64,000 bases of DNA from Coix lacryma-jobi var. lacryma-jobi (Eukaryota > Streptophyta > Magnoliopsida > Poales > Poaceae), in assembly GCA_009763385.1 (NCBI GenBank), contig CM019831.1:76326706-76390705 (forward strand). Reading direction: 5' to 3'. Under the pieces are notes generated by a model. It was not told the DNA's origin. It saw nothing but the letters and a program-made list of their open reading frames with translations, and did no database searches. The position numbers were made by a program, and so were the translations under genes. Positions 1 to 13,899 of this stretch are shown piece by piece (the stretch's first letter is position 1; every line of letters starts with the position of its first letter).

Positions 1-1500
1 CCCCGAGTCTGCTCTTTTTGCCATCCAAGGCAAGCCCCGGTGCATTTAACCCTACCTTGCTTTTATAAATGTTTTCTTTAAATGTTTTGAGTTAAATTAT
101 TGCATTAGGTTGATAGGAGTTGAGTGAAATCCTATCTGATGCATTATCTACCTTGACCAATGATACACCCGATACCTGCTTTTCAAAAACTATTTGCAAA
201 ATGCTTAGCAATGCTATATGATAGATTTGCAATAAAAATGCCAATTTCAAAAGTGTGATCACTTTAAGAATATTTATGGGAATTTCTGGTTTACTCCCAC
301 TATTGGCTAAGTATCTGATCTGTACCTAGTCAATGGGAAGGAGAGGTTGTCCTTGCGTACGGTGCCGTCATGTTGTAGTCCGGGACTCAACAGTTGACAC
401 CGACCGGGACAGGGTTGAAAAACTGACAGGACCTGTACTCTTGGGTTAGAGTCCCGAGGTGCTTGTCGCTGGCTGGAAAATTTAGGGACCACCTGTATGG
501 GGGCCTGCTGACTAAGACTTGCAACTATTCACATACTACGGAAAGCTTCGGCTCCGAGGAATCCTTTATTGGACCGACAACCGCGCACTGGGAGTGGAGA
601 GATGGCGGAAGTAGCATGTACCCACGTGGGTTAAAGTCCCGGATTGGAGTGGTGTACTGTACTTCCGGGTGGCGTAGGACCGGGCCCAATCTTGGAGGAA
701 TCGTGGTAGACGAGTTGGCATATGCAAGCTTGGGTGCTACATATGCAGTGTGGATAGGGACCCTCAGCTGAGTATTATTTATCCGGATTAACGCTGCTCC
801 TCGGTTATGGAGACTTAGTCACTGACTGTCAACAGGGAGTGGTTCTCAACTAGGAATGTTTTGAAATGTAAAATGAATCATGAACGATGAAGATTGGAGG
901 AATACCGAATCTTTCAAAAATAAAATAAGGTTTACCAAAAATGCTTTTCTGCAAAATACTTGAACTTGCTTAAGCCTTACCTTGACTACCCTAAGCCTGC
1001 ATTCCTGAGTCTTCTCCCTTTTCTTTAGTCGGGTAAGTCTTGTTGAGTACCTTTGTACTCAGGGTTCTTTTACCCATGTTGCAGGTATGGCAGATTCCTC
1101 AGTATGCCTTGGACCCTGCTGTGTGACTGTTGTTCAGGAAGAGGCCGATGAGGCCGATGAGTGATTATTCACCCTCGGGCTGGGTGAAGTATCTTTATCT
1201 TTTAGTTGTTGTCATATGCTACCCTGCCTATTTGAACTATGGTCTGTAATAACTTCACTTTAATGTTATGTTGAACCCTGGTTTGTAAAACTATTGTTAT
1301 CTAAGTCTTCCGCTATTTACTCCGATGTTATTTGTCAAAATGTTCAAGAGATTGTAACTGAATTGTGAGATGATCCTGCGGACATCGGGCACTGATGTAG
1401 CCCAGTGGCGGAACCCGGTCGTAATCTCTTGGCTGTACGGATCAACTGTCAGTGGTTGGCAGTGATCAGTGGGCCACGGGACTAGGGCCGTTACGTCACA
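1..1500 (+). mobile_element. 3' part of an LTR (Ty3/gypsy-like), left border of the satellite array
   Basis: This stretch has no supportable gene. It is non-satellite sequence that ends in TTACGTCACA exactly at base 1500, and satellite starts at 1501, as expected for an LTR terminus (CA end). It contains AGGCAAGCCCCGG (about 30-45) followed by TTGCATTAGGTTGATAGGAG (about 102-121). The same two landmarks, in the same order, occur on the minus strand of the LTR at 45581-48682, so both belong to one LTR family in opposite orientations. No TG start matching the CA end was found, so the LTR begins left of the window. The family name is not certain; a Tekay/Del or related gypsy LTR is the best guess. 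Short ORFs here are not credible genes. Confidence 0.6.
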
Positions 1501-2584
1501 GATTTTTGGCACTTTCATTTCCGTCGGAACGGTGTCGCAAAACTCACGCCGGTGGGCCGTTTTTCCCACTGATGCACCAAAAAACTCGCAGTAGAATTTT
1601 TGCAACGGACGCACCCAATCATCTCAGTGTGACCTAGAATTGATATTAGGTGGGATTTTGGCACTTACGTTTTCAATGGAACGGTGCTGCAAAACTCGCA
1701 CCGGTGGGCCTTTTTTCCCACTGATGCACCGAAAAACTCGCGGTTGAATTTTTCGCAACGGACGCACCCAATCATCTTCGTTTGACCCAAAACTCATGTT
1801 TGGTGGGGTTTTGACACTATCATTTCTGGCGGAACGGTGCCGCAAAACTCGTGGTAGTGGGCCATTTTTTCGTCCGATGCACCGAAAAACTCGCAGTCGA
1901 GTTTTTCCCAACAGACGCACCAAATCATCTCAGTTTGACCCAAAACTCATGTTTGCTGGGGTTTTTGGCACTTTCATTTCGGTCGGAACGGTGCCTTAAA
2001 ACTCATGCCGTTTAGTCGTTTTTCCCACTGATGCGCCGAAAAACTTGCGGTTGATTTTTTCGCAACGGACGCACCCAATCATCTCGGTTTGACCGAAAAC
2101 TAATGTTTGGTGGGTTTTTGGCACTTTCATTTCCGTTGGAACGGTGTCGCAAAACTCGCGCCGGTGGGCCGTTTTTCCCACAGATGCACCGAAAAACTGG
2201 CAGTTGAATTTTCCGCAACGGACGAACCCAATCATCTCAGTTTGACCCAAAACTCATGTCCGGTGGGTTTTTGGCACTTTCATTTCCGTCGGAACGGTGC
2301 CTTAAAACTCGCGCCGGTGGGCCATTTTTCCCACTGATGCACCGAAAAACTCGGAGTTGAATTTTTTGCAACGGACGCACCCAATCATCTCAGTTTGACC
2401 CAAAACTCAAGTCCGGTGGGTTTTTGGCACTTTCATTTCCGTCGGAATGGTGCCTTAAAACTCGCGCCGGTGGGTTTTTGGCACTTTGGTTTCTGACGGA
2501 ACGGTGCCACAAAACCCGCGCGAGAGGGCTGTTTTCCCACCGATTCACCGAAAAACTCAGTTGGATTTTTTGCAACGAACGCAC

Positions 2585-5500
2585 CCAATCATCTCAGTTT
2601 GACCCAAAACTCATGTTTGGTGGGTTTTTGGCACTTTCATTTCTCATGGAACGGTGCCGCAAAACTCGTCGAGAGGACCGTTTTTCCCACTGATGCACCG
2701 AAAAACTCGCGGTTGAATTTTTGCAATGGACGCACCGAATCATCTCTGTTTGACACAAAACCCATGTTTGGTGGATTTTTGGCACTTTCATTTCTGAGGG
2801 AACGGAGCCGCAAAACTCACCAAGAGGACCGTTTTTCCTATTGATGCACCGAAAAACTCGGGGTTGAATTTTTTGGAACGGACGCACCCAATCATCTCCG
2901 TTTGACCCAAAACTCATGTTTGGTGGGGTTTTGACACTTTCATTTTTGGCGGAACGGCGCCGCAAAACTCGCGCGACTGGGCTATTTTTTCGTCCGATGC
3001 ACCGAAAAACTCGCAGTTGAATTTTTTGCAACAGACGCACCTAATCATCTCAGTTTGACCCAAAACTCATGTTTGGTGGGTTTTTGGGACTTTCATTTCC
3101 GTCGGAACGGTGCCGCTAAACTCGCGCGAGAGGGCTGTTTTTGACACTGATGCACCGAAAAACTCGGGGTTGAATTTTTCGCAACGGACGCACCGAATGA
3201 TCTCTGTTTGACCCAAAACTCATGTTTGGTGGATTTTTGGCACATTCATTTCCGTCGGAACGGTGTCGCAAAACTCACGGCGGTGGGCCGTTTTTCCCAC
3301 TGATGCAAAAAAAAAACTCGCAGCAGAATTTTTGCAACGGACGCACCCAATCATCTCAGTTTGACCTAGAATTGATATTTGGTGGGATTTACGTTTTCAA
3401 TGGAACGGTGCTGCAAAACTCGCGCCGGTGGGCCGTTTTACCCACTGATGCACTGAAAAACTCATTGTTGAATTTTTCGCAACGGACGCACCCAATCATC
3501 TCCATTCGACCCAAAACTCATGTTTGGTGGGTTTTTGGCACTTTCATTTCCGGAGGAACGGTGCCGCAAAACTCGCGCTGGAGGGCCGTTTTACCCACTG
3601 ATGCACCGAAAAACTCACGGTTGAATTTTTCGCAACGGACGCACCCAATCATCTCCGTTTGACCCAAAACTCATGTTTGGTGGGGTTTTGACACTTTCAT
3701 TTCTGGCGGAACGGTGCCGCAAAACTCGTGTGAGTGGGCCGTTTTTTCGTCTGATGCACCGAAAAACTCACAGTCGAATTTTTCGCAACAGACGGACCCA
3801 ATCATCTCCGTTTGACCCAAAACTCATGTTTGGTGGGTTTTTGGCACTTTCATTTCCGTCGGAACGGTGCCTTAAAACTCATGCCGGTTAGCCGTTTTCC
3901 CACTGATGCGCCGAAAAACTTGCGGTTGATTTTTTCGCAACGGACGCACCCAATCATCTTGGTTTGACCGAAAACTCATGTTTGGTGGGTTTTTGGCACT
4001 TTCATTTCCGTCGGAACGGTGTCGCAAAACTCGCGCCGGTGGGCCGTTTTTCCCACTAATGCACCGAAAAACTAGCAGTTGAATTTTTCACAACGGACGA
4101 ACCCAATCATCTCGGTTTGACCGAAAACTCATGTTTCGTGGGTTTTTGGGACATTCATTTCCGTCGGAACGGTGCCTTAAAACACGCGCCGGTGGGCCGT
4201 TTTTCCCACTGATGCACCAAAAAACTCGTAGTTGAATTTTTCGCAACGGACGCACCCAATCATCTCTGTTTGACCCAAAACTCATGTCCGGTGGGTTTTT
4301 GGCACTTTCGTTTCCGACGGAACGGTGCCACAAAACCCGCGCGAGAGGGCCGTTTTTCCCACCGATTCACCGAAAAACTCAGTTGGATTTTTTGCAACGA
4401 ACGCACCCAATCATCTCAGTTTGACCCAAAACTCATGTTTGGTGGGTTTTTGACACTTTCATTTTCGATGGAACGGTGCCGCAAAACTCGCGCGAGAGGG
4501 TTGTTTTTCACACTGATGCACCGAAAACTCGCGATAGAATTTTTCGCAACGGACGTACTCAATCATCTCAGTTTGACCCAAAACTCATGTTTGGTGGGTT
4601 TTTGGCACTTTCATTTCTCATGGAACGGTGCCGCAAAACTCGTCGAGAGGACCGTTTTTCCCACTGATGCACCGAAAAACTCGCGGTTGAATTTTTGCAA
4701 TGGACGCACCGAATCATCTCTGTTTGACACAAAACCCATGTTTGGTGGATTTTTGGCACTTTCATTTCTGAGGGAACGGAGCCGCAAAACTCACCAAGAG
4801 GACCGTTTTTCCTATTGATGCACCGAAAAACTCGGGGTTGAATTTTTTGGAACGGACGCACCCAATCATCTCCGTTTGACCCAAAACTCATGTTTGGTGG
4901 GGTTTTGACACTTTCATTTTTGGCGGAACGGCGCCGCAAAACTCGCGCGACTGGGCTGTTTTTTCGTCCGATGCACCGAAAAACTCGCAGTTGAATTTTT
5001 CGCAACAGACGCACCTAATCATCTCAGTATGACCCAAAACTCATGTTTGGTGGGGTTTTGGGACTTTCATTTCCGTCGGAACGGTGCCGCTAAACTCGTG
5101 CGAGAGGGCTGTTTTTGACACTGATGCACCGAAAAACTCGGGGTTGAATTTTTCGCAACGGACGCACCGAATGATCTCTGTTTGACCCAAAACTCTTGTT
5201 TGGTGGATTTTTGGCACTTTCATTTCCGTCGGAACGGTGTCGCAAAACTCACGGCGGTGGCCCGTTTTTCCCACTGATGCACAAAAAAACTCGCAGTAGA
5301 ATTTTTGCAACGGACGCACCCAATCATCTCAGTTTGACCTAGAATTGATATTTGGTGGGATTTACGTTTTCAATGGAACGGTGCTGCAAAACTCGCGCCG
5401 GTGGGCCGTTTTACCCACTGATGCACTGAAAAACTCATTGTTCAATTTTTCGCAACGGACGCACCCAATCATCTCCATTCGACCCAAAACTCATGTTTGG

Positions 5501-8500
5501 TGGGTTTTTGGCACTTTCATTTCCGGAGGAACGGTGCCGCAAAACTCGCGCTGGAGGGCCGTTTTACCCACTGATGCACCGAAAAACTCACGGTTGAATT
5601 TTTTGCAACGGACGCACCCAATCATCTCCGTTTGACCCAAAACTCATGTTTGGTGGGGTTTTGACACTTTCATTTCTGGCGGAACGTTGCCGCAAAACTC
5701 GTGTGAGTGGACCGTTTTTTCGTCTGATGCACCGAAAAACTCACAGTCGAATTTTTCGCAACAGACGGACCCAATCATCTCCGTTTGACCCAAATCTCAT
5801 GTTTGGTGGGTTTTTGGCACTTTCATTTCCGTCGGAACGGTGCCTTAAAACTCATGCCGGTTAGCCGTTTTCCCACTGATGTGCCGAAAAACTTGCGGTT
5901 GATTTTTTCGCAACGGACGCACCCAATCATCTTGGTTTGACCGAAAACTCATGTTTGGTGGGTTTTTGGCACTTTCATTTCCATCGGAACGGTGTCGCAA
6001 AACTCGCGCCGGTGGGCCGTTTTTCCCACTAATGCACCGAAAAACTAGCAGTTGAATTTTTCACAACGGACGAACCCAATCATCTCGGTTTGACCGAAAA
6101 CTCATGTTTCGTGGGTTTTTGGGACATTCATTTCCGTCGGAACGGTGCCTTAAAACACGCGCCGGTGGGCCGTTTTTCCCACTGATGCACCAAAAAACTC
6201 GTAGTTGAATTTTTCGCAACGGACGCACCCAATCATCTCTGTTTGACCCAAAACTCATGTCCGGTGGGTTTTTGGCACTTTCGTTTCCGACGGAACGGTG
6301 CCACAAAACCCGCGCGAGAGGGCCGTTTTTCCCACCGATTCACCGAAAAACTCAGTTGGATTTTTTGCAACGAACGCACCCAATCATCTCAGTTTGACCC
6401 AAAACTCATGTTTGGTGGGTTTTTGACACTTTCATTTTCGATGGAACGGTGCCGCAAAACTCGCGCGAGAGGGCTGTTTTTCACACTGATGCACCGAAAA
6501 CTCGCGATAGAATTTTTCGCAACGGATGTACTCAATCATCTCAGTTTGACCCAAAACTCATGTTTGGTGGGTTTTTGGCACTTTCATTTCTCATGGAACG
6601 GTGCCGCAAAACTCGTCGAGAGGACCGTTTTTCCCACTGATGCACCGAAAAACTCGCGGTTGAATTTTTGCAATGGACGCACCGAATCATCTCTGTTTGA
6701 CACAAAACCCATGTTTGGTGGATTTTTGGCACTTTCATTTCTGAGGGAACGGAGCCGCAAAACTCACCAAGAGGACCGTTTTTCCTATTGATGCACCGAA
6801 AAACTCGGGGTTGAATTTTTTGGAACGGACGCACCCAATCATCTCCGTTTGACCCAAAACTCATGTTTGGTGGGGTTTTGACACTTTCATTTTTGGCGGA
6901 ACGGCGCCGCAAAACTCGCGCGACTGGGCCGTTTTTTCGTCCGATGCACCGAAAAACTCGCAGTTGAATTTTTCGCAACAGACGCACATAATCATCTCAG
7001 TTTGACCCAAAACTCATGTTTGGTGGGTTTTTGGGACTTTCATTTCCGTCGGAACGGTGCCGCTAAACTCGCGCGAGAGGGCTGTTTTTGACACTGATGC
7101 ACCGAAAAACTCGGGGTTGAATTTTTCGCAACGGACGCACCGAATGATCTCTGTTTGACCCAAAACTCTTGTTTGGTGGATTTTTGGCACTTTCATTTCC
7201 GTCGGAACGGTGTCGCAAAACTCACGGCGGTGGCCCGTTTTTCCCACTGATGCACAAAAAAACTCGCAGTAGAATTTTTGCAACGGACGCACCCAATCAT
7301 CTCAGTTTGACCTAGAATTGATATTTGGTGGGATTTACGTTTTCAATGGAACGGTGCTGCAAAACTCGCGCCGGTGGGCCGTTTTACCCACTGCTGCACT
7401 GAAAAACTCATTGTTCAATTTTTCGCAACGGACGCACCCAATCATCTCCATTCGACCCAAAACTCATGTTTGGTGCGTTTTTGGCACTTTCATTTCCGGA
7501 GGAACGGTGCCGCAAAACTCGCGCTGGAGGGCCGTTTTACCCACTGATGCACCGAAAAACTCACGGTTGAATTTTTCGCAACGGACGCACCCAATCATCT
7601 CCGTTTGACCCAAAACTCATGTTTGGTGGGGTTTTGACACTTTCATTTCTGGCGGAACGGTGCCGCAAAACTCGTGTGAGTGGACCGTTTTTTCGTCTGA
7701 TGCACCGAAAAACTCACAGTCGAATTTTTCGCAACAGACGGACCCAATCATCTCCGTTTGACCCAAAACTCATGTTTGGTGGGTTTTTGGCACTTTCATT
7801 TCCGTCGGAACGGTGCCTTAAAACTCATGCCGGTTAGCCGTTTTCCCACTGATGCGCCGAAAAACTTGCGGTTGATTTTTTCGCAACGGACGCACCCAAT
7901 CATCTTGGTTTGACCGAAAACTCATGTTTGGTGGGTTTTTGGCACTTTCATTTCCGTCGGAACGGTGTCGCAAAACTCGCGCCGGTGGGCCGTTTTTCCC
8001 ACTAATGCACCGAAAAACTAGCAGTTGAATTTTTCACAACGGACGAACCCAATCATCTCGGTTTGACCGAAAACTCATGTTTCGTGGGTTTTTGGGACAT
8101 TCATTTCCGTCGGAACGGTGCCTTAAAACACGCGCCGGTGGGCCGTTTTTCCCACTGATGCACCAAAAAACTCGTAGTTGAATTTTTCGCAACGGACGCA
8201 CCCAATCATCTCTGTTTGACCCAAAACTCATGTCCGGTGGGTTTTTGGCACTTTCGTTTCCGACGGAACGGTGCCACAAAACCCGCGCGAGAGGGCCGTT
8301 TTTCCCACCGATTCACCGAAAAACTCAGTTGGATTTTTTGCAACGAACGCACCCAATCATCTCAGTTTGACCCAAAACTCATGTTTGGTGGGTTTTTGAC
8401 ACTTTCATTTTCGATGGAACGGTGCCGCAAAACTCGCGCGAGAGGGCTGTTTTTCACACTGATGCACCGAAAACTCGCGATAGAATTTTTCGCAACGGAC

Positions 8501-9345
8501 GTACTCAATCATCTCAGTTTGACCCAAAACTCATGTTTGGTGGGTTTTTGGCACTTTCATTTCTCATGGAACGGTGCCGCAAAACTCGTCGAGAGGACCG
8601 TTTTTCCCACTGATGCACCGAAAAACTCGCGGTTGAATTTTTGCAACGGACGCACCGAATCATCTCTGTTTGACACAAAACCCATGTTTGGTGGATTTTT
8701 GGCACTTTCATTTCTGAGGGAACGGAGCCGCAAAACTCACCAAGAGGACCGTTTTTCCTATTGATGCACCGAAAAACTCGGGGTTGAATCTTTTGGAACG
8801 GACGCACCCAATCATCTCCGTTTGACCCAAAACTCATGTTTGGTGGGGTTTTGACACTTTCATTTTTGGCGGAACGGCGCCGCAAAACTCGCGCGACTGG
8901 GCCGTTTTTTCGTCCGATGCACCGAAAAACTCGCAGTTGAATTTTTCGCAACAGACGCACCCAATCATCTCAGTTTGACCCAAAACTCATGTTTGGTGGG
9001 TTTTTGGGACTTTCATTTCCGTCGGAACGGTGCCGCTAAACTCGCGCGAGAGGGCTGTTTTTGACACTGATGCACCGAAAAACTCGGGGTTGAATTTTTC
9101 GCAACGGACGCACCGAATGATCTCTGTTTGACCCAAAACTCATGTTTGGTGGATTTTTGGCACTTTCATTTCCGTCGGAACGGTGTCGCAAAACTCACGG
9201 CGGTGGGCCGTTTTTCCCACTGACGCACAAAAAAACTCGCAGTAGAATTTTGGCAACGGACGCACCCAATCATCTCAGTTTGACCTAGAATTGATATTTG
9301 GTGGGATTTACGTTTTCAATGGAACGGTGCTGCAAAACTCGCGCT
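2585..9345. repeat. Higher-order repeat A, 1973-bp unit, about 3.4 copies
   Basis: Equivalent positions recur at 2594/4568/6541/8514, 3673/5646/7619 and 4270/6243/8216, a spacing of 1973-1974 bp. The 549-bp stretches starting at 4270, 6243 and 8216 translate identically, so the copies are almost the same sequence and the amplification is recent. The unit is about 13 monomers (13 x 153 = 1989, less small deletions). One of these is an 8-9 bp deletion in the monomer with CCTAGAATTGATATTTGG. Upstream of about 2585 the sequence no longer matches the unit. The last copy diverges near 9345. Confidence 0.88.
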
Positions 9346-12300
9346 GGTGGGCCGTTTTTCCCACTGATGCACCGAAAAACTCGCGGTTGAATTTTTTGCA
9401 ACGGACGCACCCAATCATCTCCGTTTGACCCAAAACTCTCGTTTGGTGGGGTATTGACACTTTCATTTCTGGCGGAACGTTGCCGCAAAACTCGTGCGAG
9501 TGGGCCGTTTTTTCGTCCGATGCACCGAAAAACTCGCAGTCGAATTTTTCGCAACAGACGCACCCAATCATCTCAGTTTGACCCAAAACTCATGTTTGGT
9601 GGGTTTTTGGCACTTTCATTTCCGTCAGAACGGTGCCTTAAAACTCATGCCGGTTAGCCGTTTTTCCCACTGATGCGCCAAAAAACTTGAGGTTGATTTT
9701 TTCGCAACGGACGCACCCAATCATCTCGGTTTGACCGAAAACTCATGTTTGGTGGGTTTTTGGCACTTTCATTTCCGTCGGAACGGTGTCGCAAAACTCG
9801 CGCCGGTGGGCCGTTTTTCCCACTGATGCACCGAAAAAATCGCAGTTGAATTTCTCGCAACGGACGAACCCAATCATCTCAGTTTGACCCAAAACTCATG
9901 TCCGGTGGGTTTTTGGCACTTTCATTTCCGTCGGAACGGTGCCTTAAAACTTGCGCCGGTGGGCCGTTTTTCCCACTGATGCAACGAAAAACTCGCAGTT
10001 GAATTTTTCACAACGGACCCACCCAATCATCTCAGTTTGACCCAAAACTCATGTCCGGTGGGTTTTTGGCACTTTCATCTCCGTCGGAACGGTGCTTTAA
10101 AACTCGCGCCGGTGGGCCATTTTTCCCACTGATGCACCGAAAAACTCGGAGTTGAATTTTTCGCAACGGACGCACCCAATCATCTCAGTTTGACCCAAAA
10201 CTCATGTCCGGTGGGTTTTTGGCACTTTCATTTCCGTCGGAACGATGCCTTAAAACTCGCGCCGGTGGGTTTTTGGCACTTTCGTTTCTGACGGAACGGT
10301 GCCACAAAACCCGCGCGAGAGGGCTGTTTTCCCACCGATTCACCGAAAAACTCAGTTGGATTTTTTGCAACGAACGCACCCAATCATCTCAGTTTGACCC
10401 AAAACTCATGTTTGGTGAGTTTTTGGCACTTTTATTTTCGATGTAACGGTGCCGCAAAACTCGCGTGAGAGGGCTGTTTTTCACACTGATGCACCGAAAA
10501 CTCGCGATAGAATTTTTCGCAACGGACGTACTCAATCATCTCAGTTTGACCCAAAACTCATGTTTGGTGGGTTTTTTGGCACATTCATTTCTTATGGAAC
10601 GGTGCCGCAAAACTCGCGGGAGAGGAATGTTTTTCCCACTGATGCACTGAACAACTCACGGTTGAATTTTTCGCAATGGACACACCCAATCATTTTTGTT
10701 CGACCCAAAACTCATGTTTGGTGGGTTTTTGGCACTTTCATTTCTCATGGAACGGTGCCGCAAAACTCGTCGAGAGGACCGTTTTTCCCACTGATGCACC
10801 GAAAAACTCACGGTTGAATTTTTGCAATGGACGCACCGAATCATCTCTGTTTGACACAAAACCCATGTTTGGTGGATTTTTGGCACTTTCATTTCTGAGG
10901 GAACGGAGCCGCAAAACTCACCGAGAGGACCGTTTTTCCTACTGATGCACCGAAAAACTCGGGGTTGAATTTTTTGGAACGGACGCACCCAATCATCTCC
11001 GTTTGACCCAAAACTCATGTTTGGTGGGGTTTTGACACTTTCATTTTTGGCGGAACAGCGCCGCAAAACTCGCGCGACTGGGCCGTTTTTTCGTCCGATG
11101 CACCGAAAAACTCGCAGTTGAATTTTTCGCAACAGACGCACCCAATCATCTCAGTTTGACCCAAAACTCATGTTTGGTGGGTTTTTGGCACTTTCATTTC
11201 TCATGGAACGGTGCCGCAAAACTCGTCGAGAGGACCGTTTTTCCCACTGATGCACCGAAAAACTCGCGGTTGAATTTTTGCAATGGACGCACCGAATCAT
11301 CTCTGTTTGACACAAAACCCATGTTTGGTGGATTTTTGGCACTTTCATTTCTGAGGGAACGGAGCCGCAAAACTCACCAAGAGGACCGTTTTTCCTACTG
11401 ATGCACCGAAAAACTCGGGGTTGAATTTATTGGAACGGACGCACCCAATCATCTCCGTTTGACCCAAAACTCATGTTTGGTGGGGTTTTGACACTTTCAT
11501 TTTTGGCGGAACGGCGCCGCAAAACTCGCGCGACTGGGCCGTTTTTTCGTCCGATGCACCGAAAAACTCGCAGTTGAATTTTTCGCAACAGACGCACCCA
11601 ATCATCTCAGTTTGACCCAAAACTCATGTTTGGTGGGTTTTTGGGACTTTCATTTCCGTCGGAACGGTGCCGCTAAACTCGCGCGAGAGGGCTGTTTTTG
11701 ACACTGATGCACCGAAAAACTCGGGGTTTGAATTTTTCGCAACGGACGCACCGAATGATCTCTATTTGACCCAAAACTCATGTTTGGTGGATTTTTGGCA
11801 CTTTCATTTCCGTCGGAACGGTGTCGCAAAACTCACGGCGGTGGGCCGTTTTTCCCACTGATGCACAAAGAAACTCGCAGTAGAATTTTTGCAACGGACG
11901 CACCCAATCATCTCAGTTTGACCTAGAATTGATATTTGGTGGGATTTACGTTTTCAATGGAACGGTGCTGCAAAACTCGCGCCGGTGGGCCGTTTTTTCC
12001 CACTGATGCACCGAAAAACTCGCGGTTGAATTTTTTGCAACGGACGCACCCAATCATCTCCGTTTGACCCAAAACTCTCGTTTGGTGGGGTATTGACACT
12101 TTCATTTCTGGCGGAACGTTGCCGCAAAACTCGTGCGAGTGGGCCGTTTTTTCGTCCGATGCACCGAAAAACTCGCAGTCGAATTTTTCGCAACAGACGC
12201 ACCCAATCATCTCAGTTTGACCCAAAACTCATGTTTGGTGGGTTTTTGGCACTTTCATTTCCGTCGGAACGGTGCCTTAAAACTCATGCCGGTTAGCCGT

Positions 12301-13820
12301 TTTTCCCACTGATGCGCCAAAAAACTTGAGGTTGATTTTTTCGCAACGGACGCACCCATTCATCTCGGTTTGACCGAAAACTCATGTTTGGTGGGTTTTT
12401 GGCACTTTCATTTCCGTCGGAACGGTGTCGCAAAACTCGCGCCGGTGGGCCGTTTTTCCCACTGATGCACCGAAAAACTCGCAGTTGAATTTCTCGCAAC
12501 GGACGAACCCAATCATCTCAGTTTGACCCAAAACTCATGTCCGGTGGGTTTTTGCACTTTCATTTCCGTCGGAACGGTGCCTTAAAACTCGCGCCGGTGG
12601 GCCGTTTTTCCCACTGATGCAACGAAAAACTCGCAGTTGAATTTTTCACAACGGACCCACCCAATCATCTCAGTTTGACCCAAAACTCATGTCCGGTGGG
12701 TTTTTGGCACTTTCATTTCCGTCGGAACGGTGCTTTAAAACTCGCGCCGGTGGGCCATTTTTCCCACTGATGCACCGAAAAACTCGGAGTTGAATTTTTC
12801 GCAACGGACGCACCCAATCATCTCAGTTTGACCCAAAACTCATGTCCGGTGGGTTTTTGGCACTTTCATTTCCGTCGGAACGATGCCTTAAAACTCGCGC
12901 CGGTGGGTTTTTGGCACTTTCGTTTCTGACGGAACGGTGCCACAAAACCCGCGCGAGAGGGCTGTTTTCCCACCGATTCACCGAAAAACTCAGTTGGATT
13001 TTTCGCAACGAACGCACCCAATCATCTCAGTTTGACCCAAAACTCATGTTTGGTGAGTTTTTGGCACTTTTATTTTCGATGTAACGGTGCCGCAAAACTC
13101 GCGTGAGAGGGCTGTTTTTCACACTGATGCACCGAAAACTCGCGATAGAATTTTTCGCAACGGACGTACTCAATCATCTCAGTTTGACCCAAAACTCATG
13201 TTTGGTGGGTTTTTTGGCACATTCATTTCTTATGGAACGGTGCCGCAAAACTCGCGGGAGAGGAATGTTTTTCCCACTGATGCACTGAACAACTCACGGT
13301 TGAATTTTTCGCAATGGACACACCCAATCATTTTTGTTTGACCCAAAACTCATGTTTGGTGGGTTTTTGGCACTTTCATTTCTCATGGAACGGTGCCGCA
13401 AAACTCGTCGAGAGGACCGTTTTTCCCACTGATGCACCGAAAAACTCGCGGTTGAATTTTTGCAATGGACGCACCGAATCATCTCTGTTTGACACAAAAC
13501 CCATGTTTGGTGGATTTTTGGCACTTTCATTTCTGAGGGAACGGAGCCGCAAAACTCACCGACAGGACCGTTTTTCCTACTGATGCACCGAAAAACTCGG
13601 GGTTGAATTTTTTGGAACGGACGCACCCAATCATCTCCGTTTGACCCAAAACTCATGTTTGGTGGGGTTTTGACACTTTCATTTTTGGCGGAACGGCGCC
13701 GCAAAACTCGCGCGACTGGGCCGTTTTTTCGTCCGATGCACCGAAAAACTCGCAGTTGAATTTTTCGCAACAGACGCACACAATCATCTCAGTTTGACCC
13801 AAAACTCATGTTTGGTGGGT
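9000..13820. repeat. Higher-order repeat B, 2182-bp unit, two copies (one enlarged to 2638 bp)
   Basis: Sequence around 10185, 10449 and 10656 recurs at 12823, 13087 and 13294, offset 2638 bp, whereas the element at 11640 recurs at about 13822, offset about 2182 bp. The difference of 456 bp equals three monomers and is explained by a tandem triplet in copy 1 (about 10695-11150 and 11151-11606) that is single in copy 2. Unit B includes a fused 204-bp monomer (AATC landmarks at 10178 and 10382). It borrows long blocks from HOR A, so its left edge overlaps A-type sequence and is approximate. Confidence 0.8.
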
Positions 13821-13899
13821 TTTTGGCACTTTCATTTCCGTCAGAACGGTGCCGCTAAACTCGCGCGAGAGGGCTGTTTTGACACTGATGCACTGAAAA

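Noticed and set aside
1..1500. CRM-type centromeric retrotransposon as identity of the left LTR
   Set aside because: The LTR is longer than 1.5 kb and shares its landmarks with the long LTR at 45.6-48.7 kb; no CRM-specific feature was seen.
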